From: CAVPGP01 sp963704025
Lineage (GTDB): Bacteria; Actinomycetota; Thermoleophilia; Gaiellales; Gaiellaceae
Direction: 5' to 3'
DNA length: 64,000 nucleotides
Assembly (NCBI GenBank): GCA_963704025.1
Contig: CAVPGP010000003.1
Span: 372,001 to 436,000 of the forward strand
Below the pieces are notes generated by a model, which saw nothing but the letters and a program-made list of their open reading frames with translations, was not told the DNA's origin and made no database searches. How positions within the stretch are numbered: the first letter of the stretch is position 1; the number at the start of each line of letters is the position of its first letter. Below are positions 45,659-54,297 of the stretch, piece by piece. The position numbers were made by a program, and so were the translations under genes.

Positions 45659-46996
45659 ATGCGCGTCGCGGCTGTCGACTTGGGCGCGACGTCAGTGCGC
45701 GTCGCCGTCGTCGATCTCGCAGCCGACTCGCCGCAGGTCGAGGTCGTGCACCGCTGGTTCCACGGTCCGGAGGATCGGCCCGACGGCTCCGTTCGCTGGC
45801 GCTGGAGGGAACTGGTGGAGAATGTACGGCTCGGCCTCGACCGCGCGCTCGACGCAGGCGCGCTCGCCTCGATCGGCATCGACGGCTGGGCCGTCGACTA
45901 CGGGCTCCTTGGGGAGGACGGGGGGCTGCTCTCCGATCCGCACAGCTACCGCAGCCCGCGCACCGAGGGCTGGCGCGACGTCGCGCGCTCGCTGGGCGAG
46001 GCCGAGCTCTACCGTCGCACGGGCGTCCAGCTGCTGCCGATCAACACGATCTTCCAGCTCGCCGCCCACGACCGCGAGGAGCTGCGTCGCGCCCGCCGGC
46101 TCGTGATGCTCCCTGAGCTCGTGGCGTTCGAGCTGACCGGTGAGGCCGCGAGCGAGCGCTCGAACGCCGGCACGACCGCGATGCTCGATCTCGCCACCGG
46201 CGAGTGGGCCTCTGACCTCGCGGAGGCCGTGGGCGTCGATCCGGCGATCTTGCCGCCACCTGAGCCCGCCGGCCGGCGACTCGGCGAGTATCGCGGCGCC
46301 CCGGTCCACCTCGTCGCCGCGCACGACACTGCCTGCGCCTTCGCCGCCAGCCCGCTCGGCACGAACCGGCGGGCGTTTGTCTCGGCGGGGACCTGGTTCC
46401 TCGTCGGCGTCGAGCGGGACGTCGCCGACACCTCGGAGGCCGCTCGCCTCGCGAACTTCTCCAATGAGATCGGCGCAGCAGGCGGCTACCGCTTCCTGAA
46501 GAACGTCACGGGGTTCTGGCTGCTCGAGCAGTGCGCGCTCCTCTGGCAGACGACGGCGCGGGAGTTGCTCGAGCTCGCGGCGCAGGTGTCGACCGCGCCG
46601 GTCTTCGACGTCGGCGACGACGCGCTCAGGTCGCCCGAGCGGATGGACGAGGCCGTGCGGGGAGCCGCCGGCCTCGCTCCGGACGCCAGTCGGGCGCTCG
46701 TGGCGCGCTCGATCGTCGAGTCCGTCGCGGTCGCCGTCGCACAGGTCGCCGACGAGTTGCGCCGTGTGCAGCCGGTCGAGGAGCTCGCGATCGTCGGCGG
46801 CGGCGCCGCGTCGCCGCTTGTGCTCGAGCGGCTCGCGGAGCGGGCCCAGGTCCCCGTGGTCGCCGGCGCAACGGAGGCGACCGCGCTCGGCAACGCGCTC
46901 GTGCAGGGGATCGCGCTCGGCCGGTTCGCGAGCCTCGCCGAGGGACGCGCCTGGCTCGCGGGCGCGGATCGTCGAGGCGTTTCGGCGAGGGAGTAG
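45659..46996 (+). CDS. rhaB: Rhamnulokinase
   Basis: A 445-residue FGGY-family kinase. It starts MRVAAVDLGATSVRVAVVDL, then LASIGIDGWAVDYGLLGEDG, YRRTGVQLLPINTIFQL, NAGTTAMLDLATGEW, VAAHDTACAFAASP (catalytic Asp), SAGTWFLVGVE, NFSNEIGAAGGYRFLKNVTGFWLLEQC and IVGGGAASPLVLERLAE. These match RhaB closely. It phosphorylates rhamnulose at O1 for the aldolase encoded earlier in the operon. It begins 3 bases after the isomerase-like gene and is the last cistron of the plus-strand rhamnose operon. Confidence 0.95.
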   Translation: MRVAAVDLGATSVRVAVVDLAADSPQVEVVHRWFHGPEDRPDGSVRWRWRELVENVRLGLDRALDAGALASIGIDGWAVDYGLLGEDGGLLSDPHSYRSPRTEGWRDVARSLGEAELYRRTGVQLLPINTIFQLAAHDREELRRARRLVMLPELVAFELTGEAASERSNAGTTAMLDLATGEWASDLAEAVGVDPAILPPPEPAGRRLGEYRGAPVHLVAAHDTACAFAASPLGTNRRAFVSAGTWFLVGVERDVADTSEAARLANFSNEIGAAGGYRFLKNVTGFWLLEQCALLWQTTARELLELAAQVSTAPVFDVGDDALRSPERMDEAVRGAAGLAPDASRALVARSIVESVAVAVAQVADELRRVQPVEELAIVGGGAASPLVLERLAERAQVPVVAGATEATALGNALVQGIALGRFASLAEGRAWLAGADRRGVSARE

Positions 46997-47419
46997 CCGG
47001 CAAGTACATCGGCCAGCTCGTCTTCCACCCCGATGCGGCGGCCCCGATGCCGACCTCTCGTCGTTGATCGGGCGCGTCTTTGTCGAGTCGACAGCGGCCC
47101 CGTGCAAAACGCACTGCTAACGAACGCATTGAACACGCCGTCACAGACCGGCCTGAGCAACCCACTGGTGCCTCGGAAATGGCTGCAAACGTGGCACTAA
47201 CCAGCACGGACGGTTACGGGCCGTCATGGCGGGCGGAGAATCAGCTCTTCTAGGTTCTCCTTCGACGTCTGAGCTCGGCGACCGTTGCGCGCACGTGCGC
47301 CCGATCCCGCACGCGCCGGCAGGGCTGAAAGGAGAGCGCATCGCACTCTCCGGGAATGAAGCATCGGCCCAACGCGTCCTTGGTCCGAGCAATGCCACCC
47401 AGGCCCGATAGGCAGTGAA
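46997..47419. other. 423-base gap between rhaB and the TSUP gene
   Basis: No convincing gene. It holds the right copy of the prs-end repeat (47229-47260), a small hairpin GGAGAG...CTCTCC near 47330-47350, and a 32-codon open stretch (47102-47200) ending SNPLVPRKWLQTWH with no recognisable relatives. It may be a scar of past insertion or rearrangement. Confidence 0.6.
47229..47260 (+). repeat. Right direct repeat: copy of prs 3' end
   Basis: 32 bases matching 30308-30338 with one inserted G and one C-to-T change; the final 19 bases (47242-47260, CAGCTCTTCTAGGTTCTCC) are identical. Arms GGAGAATC and GGTTCTCC can form an 8-bp stem with one wobble. The two copies bracket the lectin gene and the complete rhamnose island. 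Confidence 0.6.
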
Positions 47420-48175
47420 ATGAGCCCGGTCGAGATCGCAGCCATAGCGCTCGCCGGTCTTGCTGCCGGTGCGATGAACACCGTTGTCGGCAGCGGCACG
47501 CTGATCACGTTTCCGGTGCTGCTCGCCTTCGGGTACTCGCCGGTCACCGCGAACGTCGCGAACACGATCGGCCTGGTCCCGGACTCGGTCTCGGGAGCAT
47601 GGGGCTACCGGCGCGGGTTGGCCGGCCAGCGCGCACGCGCGATCAGATTGGGCGCGAGCTCGGTGCTCGGCGGCGTCACCGGCGCCGCGTTGCTGCTCGT
47701 GCTGCCCGCGTCGACGTTCTCCGCGATCGTCCCCGGTTTCATCGCGATCGCGCTCGTCCTGACCGTGCTTCAGCCGCACTTGAGCGCGTTGTTTCAGAAG
47801 CGCGACATCGGGATCGGGCGCGGACGCCGAGCCCTGACAACGGTCGCCGTCTACGCCACCGCAGTCTACGGCGGCTACTTCGGCGCAGCTCAGGGCATCC
47901 TCCTGCTCGCGATCCTCGGCGTCATGCTGGCGCAGGACTTGCAGCGCACGAACGCGTTGAAGACCGTCCTCACCGGCGTGATCAACGGCGTCGCCGGGGT
48001 GTGCTTCATGTTCGCCACGCACGTCGAGTGGCGCCCGGCGGCGACCATCGCCGTCGCGTCGATCGCCGGCGCCCAGCTCGGTGCACGCTACGGGCAGCAT
48101 CTGAAGCCGACGACGCTCCGCGCGATCATCGTCGCCGTCGGAATCCTCGCGATCGTCGACGTGGCCCCTAGCTGA
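47420..48175 (+). CDS. TSUP-family (TauE/SafE) membrane transporter
   Basis: A 251-residue protein with about eight hydrophobic segments and the two-fold repeat of the TauE/SafE family. The first repeat has IALAGLAAGAMNTVVGSGTLITFPVLLAFG and GYSPVTANVANTIGLVPDSVSGAWGYR. The second has YATAVYGGYFGAAQGILLLAILGVML and LQRTNALKTVLTGVINGVAGV. The GxxxGxxxGxGGg-like loop is conserved. Members export or import sulfur-containing or organic anions (sulfite, sulfoacetate and similar). No neighbouring sulfur genes allow a specific substrate to be inferred. Confidence 0.9.
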   Translation: MSPVEIAAIALAGLAAGAMNTVVGSGTLITFPVLLAFGYSPVTANVANTIGLVPDSVSGAWGYRRGLAGQRARAIRLGASSVLGGVTGAALLLVLPASTFSAIVPGFIAIALVLTVLQPHLSALFQKRDIGIGRGRRALTTVAVYATAVYGGYFGAAQGILLLAILGVMLAQDLQRTNALKTVLTGVINGVAGVCFMFATHVEWRPAATIAVASIAGAQLGARYGQHLKPTTLRAIIVAVGILAIVDVAPS

Positions 48176-48193
48176 GCAAGAGGGGGCGACCTT

Positions 48194-48472
48194 TCAGCGG
48201 ATACCGCCGCCGCTCGCAATCGCCCCACCGAGTGCGGCGAACTGGGGGACGATCCCGTGGGCGGCAGCAAAGGCGAAGGGGTGGTGGAAGACGTCGAGCG
48301 GCCGCTCGCCGCGACGAACCTCCAGCTCGAACGACCCACCGGTTCTGGAGTCGGTGACGACGACCGCCAGACGATCTCGGCCCCGCTCGCGCTGCCAGAG
48401 GAGAAAGACATCCAGACCGTCGCTCGTGCGGTGAGCGAGCTCTCGCGGCAGGCCGTCAGACGTTGCGCTCAT
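48194..48472 (-). CDS. Small hypothetical protein
   Basis: A 92-residue soluble protein (MSATSDGLPRELAHRTSDGLDVFLLWQRERGRDRLAVVVTD). The beta-strand-like pattern VFLLWQRERGRDRLAVVVTDSRTGGSFELEVRRGERPLDVFHHPFAFAAAHG is typical of small actinobacterial proteins of unknown function. Its codon pattern is good. It converges on the TSUP gene with an 18-base gap. No function is proposed. Confidence 0.6.
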   Translation of the reverse strand: MSATSDGLPRELAHRTSDGLDVFLLWQRERGRDRLAVVVTDSRTGGSFELEVRRGERPLDVFHHPFAFAAAHGIVPQFAALGGAIASGGGIR

Positions 48473-48795
48473 GGTGCGTCCTCTCCGTCGATTCCATCTG
48501 AGTAGATGGACACCTGTGGACGCAGCGCATTCCCCGCGGCGGTACGAGGTGCGTTGCTGCCGGAAGTCTTAGGATGCGCGGCGGCAGCGTTCCTGAGTCC
48601 CTCCCCCTAGCGAGGAGCGTTGCCGTTCCGGGGGAGCGGAGCAAAGACGAAGGGCGTCCTGGCCCCTCCCGGGACGCCCTTCTGTTTCGCCGCAAGTCTT
48701 CGCCCTGACGTCATTTACGGTACCAAGCGGGGTGAGCCCGCCGCCCTCTCGTGCCCGCCGAGGAATCGTGCGACGCGGTCGAGCGTTAAACCTTT
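48473..48795. other. 323-base gap with two hairpins before the ParB-like gene
   Basis: No gene seen. It contains two successive hairpins: CTCCCCC (48601-48607)/GGGGGAG (48630-48636) with a 22-base loop, and GAAGGGCGTCC (48649-48659)/GGACGCCCTTC (48672-48682) followed by TGTTT. The second resembles an intrinsic terminator. Together they could form a structured leader of the plus-strand gene at 48796 or an independent small RNA. Confidence 0.45.
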
Positions 48796-49581
48796 ATGTC
48801 GCGCGATCTCCTTCCACTCGACGAGGCGACCGAGCGCTTGCGGCCGTTCGCCCGCCGCGCCGTCGGGGTCCGTCCGATCGACGTGGGCAGCATCGTCGGG
48901 ACGGACAGCCGCGGCGGCGACTTCGATCGCGACTTCAACGCGCGTCGGCCGGATGTGCGCGAACGGATGCGCGGCGTTGAGCAAGCCTTCCCGGACGGCG
49001 ACTTCCCGCCGATCGTGGTCTACCGGCTGGGCGAGGCCCACTTCGTCATCGACGGCCACCACCGCGTCGCGGTCGCGCGGCGGCGGCACATGGCGACGAT
49101 CGACGCGGACGTCACCGAGCTGACGGCGCGCTGGCACCTCGGCCCGGATCCCGACCCCGTCGAGCTCGTCCACGCCGAGCAGGAGCGGATCTTCATGACC
49201 GAGAGCGGGCTGGCAGCCGTACGGCCGGACGCGCGCATCCGCTTCAGCCGCGCGGTCGGCTACGTCCAGCTGCTGGAGACGATCCAGATCCACGGCTACC
49301 ACCTCATGCTCGGCGCGAAGCGTCCGCTCGATCGGGGCGACATCGCACGCGACTGGTATACGCGCCTCTTCGAGCCGACCTTGGAGGTCGTCCACGACGA
49401 GCGGCTCGACGGGTTCTGCCCGGGCGCCACCGACCCCGACCGCTTCCTGTGGGTCTACGAACAGAGGCGAGAGCTCCAGGTCGAGCACGGGCCGCAGCGG
49501 CTCGACGACGTCGCCCGCCGGGCGACGCAGGAAGTCGCGCGGCGCCGGCGCGCCCTGCGCACGCTGCTGCGCCGCCGCTGA
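48796..49581 (+). CDS. ParB-like nuclease-fold (DUF) protein
   Basis: A 261-residue protein whose N-terminal half contains a ParB/sulfiredoxin-like core: RPIDVGSIVGTDSRGGDFDRDFNAR, then FPPIVVYRLGEAHFVIDGHHRVAVARRRHMATIDADV, where DGHHR is the ParB Box-like motif. The C-terminal half is alpha-helical with YHLMLGAKRPLDRGDIARDWYTRLFEPTLEVV, similar to uncharacterised actinobacterial proteins annotated as ParB-domain or transcriptional regulators. No HTH domain is visible, so it is unlikely to be the chromosome-partition ParB. It is preceded by the structured leader noted above. Precise function unknown. Confidence 0.78.
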   Translation: MSRDLLPLDEATERLRPFARRAVGVRPIDVGSIVGTDSRGGDFDRDFNARRPDVRERMRGVEQAFPDGDFPPIVVYRLGEAHFVIDGHHRVAVARRRHMATIDADVTELTARWHLGPDPDPVELVHAEQERIFMTESGLAAVRPDARIRFSRAVGYVQLLETIQIHGYHLMLGAKRPLDRGDIARDWYTRLFEPTLEVVHDERLDGFCPGATDPDRFLWVYEQRRELQVEHGPQRLDDVARRATQEVARRRRALRTLLRRR

Positions 49582-49584
49582 GCC

Positions 49585-50330
49585 GTGTTGGCGCTCGTGG
49601 CGACCGGGAGGACGGACAGGCTGGTCGAGCTGACGCAGGTCGAGGAGGCGCGGCCGGCGAGCTCGGAGGCAGTGGTCGCGCAGCAGGTGATCTCCCTGAA
49701 CCGCGGCGAGAGCAATGCGCTCCGCCGGAGCGCAGCCGGCGTTGTCCACGGCTGGGATGTCGCAGGTGTCGTGACGCAGGCGGCCGCGGAGGGTGCTCTC
49801 CTCTGCAACGTGTCCTCGTCACCGGCGCCGCCGGAGGAGTGGGACGCCTCGCAGTCCAGCTGGCGCAGCGAGGCGGGGCGCACGTGACCGCGATCGCCGC
49901 GAGCGAGGAGCGCGCCGCCGGGCTCCTGGAGCTCGGCGCCGACGAGGTCGCGTTCGAGAACGCCCGCGACGAGCGGCGCTTCGACCTGATTCTGGAGTCG
50001 ACCGGCGGCGAGTCGCTGGCGGGGAGCCTGTACCGCGTTGCCGAGGGAGGGACCGTCGTCCTCTTCGGCAACTCGTCCGGCAGCAACCCGGTGTTCGACG
50101 TCGATTTCTACAACCGCTCGCGCGGCGCCCGGCTCTTCGCCTTCGACATCATGTACGAGCTGGCCCGTCACGACGTCAGCCGTGACCTGGGCTGGCTCGC
50201 CGGGGAGCTTCTCGCCGGCCGGTTCGACCCGCAGATCTCACACCGGGCGAGCTGGCACCGGGCCACGGAGGTTCTGGAGGCGCTCGCCGATCGGCAGATC
50301 AACGGCAAGGCGGTGCTCCTCGTCGACTGA
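49585..50330 (+). pseudogene. Zinc-binding alcohol dehydrogenase/quinone reductase remnant with internal deletion
   Basis: The N-terminal piece (GTG 49585; MLALVATGRTDRLVELTQVEEARPAS to VVHGWDVAGVV, frame 1) fits the start of an MDR-family oxidoreductase. The C-terminal piece (RVLVTGAAGGVGRLAVQLAQRGG to QINGKAVLLVD, a different frame) has the NAD(P) fold and the family C-terminus. Between them, where about 80 residues carrying the catalytic-domain end are expected, only ~15 codons occur (49765-49815), and the frame changes. So this is a deletion plus frameshift, and the protein cannot be functional as read. It is a decayed copy beside the ParB-like gene. Confidence 0.75.
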
Positions 50331-50397
50331 GACGAGCCGGTGCTCCCGCCCCGGGCACACTCCTTGGCGGCCGGAGCGAGGGACTAAGGTCAGAGGC

Positions 50398-51537
50398 TTG
50401 CAGCTCCGCCGGGTCGATGCGACGCGCTACGTGACGCCGCTGCGGGAGGGCGGGTCTCTCCCTGCGCTCGTCGAGGCGAGCGACGACGGTCTCTACGTGC
50501 TCAAGTTCCGCGGTGCGGGCCAAGGCCCGAAGGCCCTCGTGGCAGAGGTCGTCGCCGGCGAGCTCGCGCGCAAGCTCGGGTTCGCTGTCCCGGAGCTCAC
50601 GACCGTGACGCTGGATCCGTCGCTCGGCCGGGCGGAGCCGGACGCGGAGATCCAGGATCTCCTCCTGGCGAGCGCAGGCCTGAACCTCGGGGTCGACTTC
50701 CTGCCCGGCGCGCTTGGTTTCAACCCGGCCGCCGGACCGGCGCCCGAGCCCGGTCTCGCCGCCGAGATCGTCTGGCTCGACGCGCTGATCACGAACGTCG
50801 ATCGCACGGCCAGGAACACGAACATGCTCGTCTGGCACCAGCGGCTCTGGCTGATCGACCACGGCGCCTCGCTCTACTTCCACCATGCTTCCGTCCCCGT
50901 CACGGGCGGCGAGCAGGCCGCCTTCGACGCGATCGACCAGCACGTCTTGCTTCCGTTCGCCGGCTCGATCGCCGAGGCCGACGGGCGGCTGGCGCCCCTC
51001 GTCACCGGAGAGGTGCTCGACGAGGTCGTCGCTTCCATCCCGCCGGAATGGCTCGACGGCGGCGACCCGGGAATCTACCGCGACTATCTGACTCGTCGCC
51101 TCGAAGGGCCGCGGCGCTTCGTCCTGGCGGCAGAGGAGGCACGTGAGCGCAGTAGCCCGTACTCGTATGCGCTGCACCGCGTCGTCCCGCGGGTCGATCG
51201 GGGAGAACGGATCAACGTCGGCGTCGTGTTGTTCAGCCGGCCGCTCGCCTACCTCGGGGCGCGCACCGCGCTCGACGAGGCGCGGCTCGCAGCCCTGTTC
51301 CCGGAGCTCGACCCGCAGACGGTGCTGCCCAACCTCCGAGCGCTCGAGCGGATCGCCGCCGGGGACCCGGACGCCGGACCGATCGCGACCCTCGATCAGA
51401 CGGCGCGTTTCCACTGGCTCGTCTCGCCGTCCAGCACCATCATCCAGCCGTCGAGCGTGCACACCGGTGTCTGCGACGACCCGGCCGCCGAGCTCGACAA
51501 GCTCTTTCAGAGCCTGGTTGCCGGCCCGCGCGGCTGA
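50398..51537 (+). CDS. HipA-like kinase domain fused to a DUF3037 domain
   Basis: A 379-residue protein from TTG 50398. Residues ~1-245 resemble the HipA-like/aminotransferase-class kinase fold: GLYVLKFRGAGQGPKALVAEVVAGELARKLGFAVPE, then AAEIVWLDALITNVDRTARNTNMLVWHQRLWLIDHGASLYF, with kinase-like NVDR-x-RNTN and LIDHG motifs. Residues ~250-379 match DUF3037: YSYALHRVVPRVDRGERINVGVVLFSRPLAYLGAR and TARFHWLVSPSSTIIQPSSVHTGV. In many bacteria these are two adjacent genes, so a fusion is noteworthy. A possible link to toxin-antitoxin-like or stress functions is only inference. The TTG start is uncertain. Confidence 0.75.
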   Translation: MQLRRVDATRYVTPLREGGSLPALVEASDDGLYVLKFRGAGQGPKALVAEVVAGELARKLGFAVPELTTVTLDPSLGRAEPDAEIQDLLLASAGLNLGVDFLPGALGFNPAAGPAPEPGLAAEIVWLDALITNVDRTARNTNMLVWHQRLWLIDHGASLYFHHASVPVTGGEQAAFDAIDQHVLLPFAGSIAEADGRLAPLVTGEVLDEVVASIPPEWLDGGDPGIYRDYLTRRLEGPRRFVLAAEEARERSSPYSYALHRVVPRVDRGERINVGVVLFSRPLAYLGARTALDEARLAALFPELDPQTVLPNLRALERIAAGDPDAGPIATLDQTARFHWLVSPSSTIIQPSSVHTGVCDDPAAELDKLFQSLVAGPRG

Positions 51538-51564
51538 GGCTCTCGTCGCAGCCGAGGTGGACCG

Positions 51565-51918
51565 TCAGCGTGTGCCGTCGCGGGCGGACGGGTCCGGCGG
51601 CGCCTGCTCGAGCAGCCAGCCCGTGCGGAGCTCGCGGGCCCGGGTCGCCAGCTCGTCGATCCGAGAACGAAGGTCCCTCAGCTCGGGACGGAGCTTCTCG
51701 ATCCGGCGCAGCTCGCCGGTCATGGCGGCGAGCGGGCTCGCCGCATCGGCAGCCAGCTCGGCCAGGCGGGTCTCGCTCGCCTGGATCTGCCCCTCCAGGG
51801 TTCGCGCCCAGGCATCCGTCTGCTCCAGGAGCTTCCGCAGCTCGACCTCGCTCGCGGGTGACCCCGCCAGCACCTCCCGCATGCGGGCGAGCAATGCGAA
51901 CTCGAGCGTCTCACTCAT
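51565..51918 (-). CDS. Small coiled-coil hypothetical protein
   Basis: A 117-residue, almost entirely helical protein (MSETLEFALLARMREVLAGSPASEVELRKLLEQTDAWARTLE). Heptad-like patterns occupy residues ~20-95 (LRKLLEQTDAWARTLEGQIQ; LRRIEKLRPELRDLRSRIDEL). No membrane segment or signal. It sits between the convergent HipA-like gene and hypF. No function is recognised. Confidence 0.6.
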   Translation of the reverse strand: MSETLEFALLARMREVLAGSPASEVELRKLLEQTDAWARTLEGQIQASETRLAELAADAASPLAAMTGELRRIEKLRPELRDLRSRIDELATRARELRTGWLLEQAPPDPSARDGTR

Positions 51919-52032
51919 CCGGTCGATCCCGTGGGAGCAAGGTGCGGAGCTTGACAGACCGACGCCTGCTCCGTTCGTGAGTCGCGCCCCGCGTGTGCTT
52001 GCTCGGTCCGGCCTACCGCCTCCGGCAAATCC

Positions 52033-54210
52033 TCAGCTCGCCGGAAGCCGCCGATCGAAGACGCCCCGCGGCCTCTCTCCGGCGGTCGAGCAGGCGGCGA
52101 TCACCGCCTGGCCGTAGCTGATGCCGCCGTCGTTCGGCGGTACCACTTGATGGGTGAGGACCCGGAAACCGAGCCGCTCCAGCTCGCGACGTGTCGAGGT
52201 CAGCAGTCGCAGGTTCTGGAAGCTGCCGCCGGAGAGAACGACCGTCCGCGGCTCTGCTGCTTCCGCGCAGGCGTCGGCTGCTGCCCTCGCGACCGTCTCG
52301 TGGAATGCTGCCGCGATCTCGGCGCTAGGCCGACCCGCGGCGAGGTCGTCGTGGACGGCTGCGATCAAGGCGGCGCCGTCGCCGAAGAGCCAGGGATACG
52401 GCTCCGCGTCCGTCTGTCCGGCGAGCAGCTCGAGCTCGATTGCCGCCTGCCCTTCGAAGGTGACGGTCGAGCGGAGACCGAGGAGCGCGGCGGCGGCGTC
52501 GAAGAGTCGCCCCATTCCGGACGAGAGCGGCGCGTTCACCTGCAGGCTCTCGCGTACGACCGTCCAGCGCGTGAAGGGCACGGGCCGGCCGGCAAGCTCG
52601 AGGTAGGACGCGGCGACGCGCCACGGCTCCCGGATCGCGGCCTCCCCGCCCGGCAGCGGAACCGGCTCCAGGTGCGCGAGCCGCTCGAACGACGAGAGGT
52701 CGCAGCGGAGCAGCTCGCCGCCCCAGAGCGTGCCGTCCGTGCCGAAGCCGGTGCCGTCGAAGACGAGCGCGAGGGCCGGCCCCGGCTCTCCGTGCTCGGC
52801 GAGGCAGGCGGCCGCATGGGCGTGGTGGTGCTGGACGCCCACCAGGTCTGCGTCCTGCTCGAGCGCCCACTTCGTCGACAGGTACTCCGGGTGGAGGTCG
52901 TGCGCGACGATCTCCGCCTCGACGCCGAGCATCGCCAGATAGAGCTCGACGTCGGAGCGGAAGGCGCGATAGGCGAGCTCGGTGTCGAGATCGCCGAGGT
53001 GCGGCGAGAGAAAGGCCTCGCGGCCGCGGGCGAGGCAGAAGGTGCTCTTCAGCTCGGCGCCGACGGCGAGGATCGGCCTGGTGGCGTCGACCGGCAGCGG
53101 CGTCGACTCGGGTGCGTAGCCGCGGGAGCGGCGGACCGGGAACGCCGCTCGCACGAGTGAGTCCTCGCAGCGCCGGTGAATCGGGCGGTCGTGGCCGAGA
53201 AACGCGTCCGCGATGCCGTCGAGCCGCTGCCGGGCCTCGTCGTCCTCGTAGGCGATCGGCTCGTCGGAGCGGTTCCCGCTCGTCAGCACGACTGGTGCGC
53301 CGAAGTCGGCGAGCAGCAGGTGGTGGAGGGGCGTGTACGGGAGCATCAGCCCGAGCCATGGGTTGCCGGGTGCGACTGAGGCGGCGACCGGTGCGCCGGC
53401 GCGCCTTCGGAGGAGCACAATCGGCCGGCGGCGCGACTCGAGCAGCTCGGCCTCGACGTCGTCCACCTCAGCGAGGAGCTCCGGCTCCGTCGTCATGAGC
53501 GCGAACGGCTTGTCCTCGCGGTGCTTGCGTGCCCGCAGCTGTGCCACCGCGTCCTCGTTCGCCGCGTCGCACGCGAGGTGCCAGCCGCCGAGGCCCTTGA
53601 CCGCCAGGATCGCGCCGCGACGGAGCAGCTCGACCGCCTGCTCGAGCGGGAGCGAGAGGCGCGGCCCGCAGACCGGGCAGCAGACAGGCTCGGCGTGGAA
53701 GCGGCGGTCGGACGGATCCTCGTACTCGCGGCGGCAGTCCGCGCAGAGGGGAAAGCCGGCCATCGTCGTGTTGGGCCGGTCGTAGGGGACCGAGCGGACG
53801 ATCGTGAAGCGCGGCCCGCACTGCGTGCAGTTGACGAACGGGTAGCGGTAGCGGCGGTCGTCCGGGTCGAAGAGCTCGCGCAAGCAGTCAGCACAGGTGG
53901 CGACATCCGGCGGGACGAGGGCGTCGCGCCCCGTGGCCGCGCTCGGCTCGATCGTGAACGCGCGGTCGCCGCGCGCGGGCAGCTGCTCTGCCGCGACCGC
54001 GTCGACCCGGGCGAGGGACGGAGCGTCAGTGCGGAGCGCGACGGCGAACGCATCGAGCGCGTCCGGTCGGCCCTCCGCCTCGATCACGACGCCGCGGCCG
54101 TCGTTGAGGACGAAGCCGGCGAGCCCGTGTCGCCGCGCGAGCCCGAAGACGAACGGGCGGAAGCCCACGCCCTGCACGATCCCTCCCACCCGGAACCGGC
54201 GTCGCTGCAT
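52033..54210 (-). CDS. hypF: Carbamoyltransferase HypF
   Basis: A 725-residue protein starting at ATG 54210 (MQRRRFRVGGIVQGVGFRPFVF). Domains in order: acylphosphatase (VQGVGFRPFV); zinc fingers with four CxxC pairs (CADCLRELFDPDDRRYRYPF...CTQCGPRF; CADCRREYE...CCPVCGPR); a YrdC-like domain (LAVKGLGGWHLACDAANEDAV); and a Kae1/carbamoyltransferase C-terminus (VQHHHAHAAACLAEHGEPG; LVFDGTGFGTDGTLWGGELL; VVLSGGSFQNLRLL). HypF makes the thiocarbamate on HypE that becomes the cyanide ligands of [NiFe] hydrogenase. It lies divergent from the hypCDE operon. Confidence 0.95.
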   Translation of the reverse strand: MQRRRFRVGGIVQGVGFRPFVFGLARRHGLAGFVLNDGRGVVIEAEGRPDALDAFAVALRTDAPSLARVDAVAAEQLPARGDRAFTIEPSAATGRDALVPPDVATCADCLRELFDPDDRRYRYPFVNCTQCGPRFTIVRSVPYDRPNTTMAGFPLCADCRREYEDPSDRRFHAEPVCCPVCGPRLSLPLEQAVELLRRGAILAVKGLGGWHLACDAANEDAVAQLRARKHREDKPFALMTTEPELLAEVDDVEAELLESRRRPIVLLRRRAGAPVAASVAPGNPWLGLMLPYTPLHHLLLADFGAPVVLTSGNRSDEPIAYEDDEARQRLDGIADAFLGHDRPIHRRCEDSLVRAAFPVRRSRGYAPESTPLPVDATRPILAVGAELKSTFCLARGREAFLSPHLGDLDTELAYRAFRSDVELYLAMLGVEAEIVAHDLHPEYLSTKWALEQDADLVGVQHHHAHAAACLAEHGEPGPALALVFDGTGFGTDGTLWGGELLRCDLSSFERLAHLEPVPLPGGEAAIREPWRVAASYLELAGRPVPFTRWTVVRESLQVNAPLSSGMGRLFDAAAALLGLRSTVTFEGQAAIELELLAGQTDAEPYPWLFGDGAALIAAVHDDLAAGRPSAEIAAAFHETVARAAADACAEAAEPRTVVLSGGSFQNLRLLTSTRRELERLGFRVLTHQVVPPNDGGISYGQAVIAACSTAGERPRGVFDRRLPAS

Positions 54211-54297
54211 GTGTGCAATTGTGGCGTCACCGGGTACGGTCAACCGGTTCGACAGTCAGGTCGACCGGCCCACGGTCGGGACCGAGGGAGGAACGCT

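Noticed and set aside
47102..47200. Short open stretch ending SNPLVPRKWLQTWH
   Set aside because: Only 32 codons, no ribosome-binding site, no recognised family; kept as part of the gap description.
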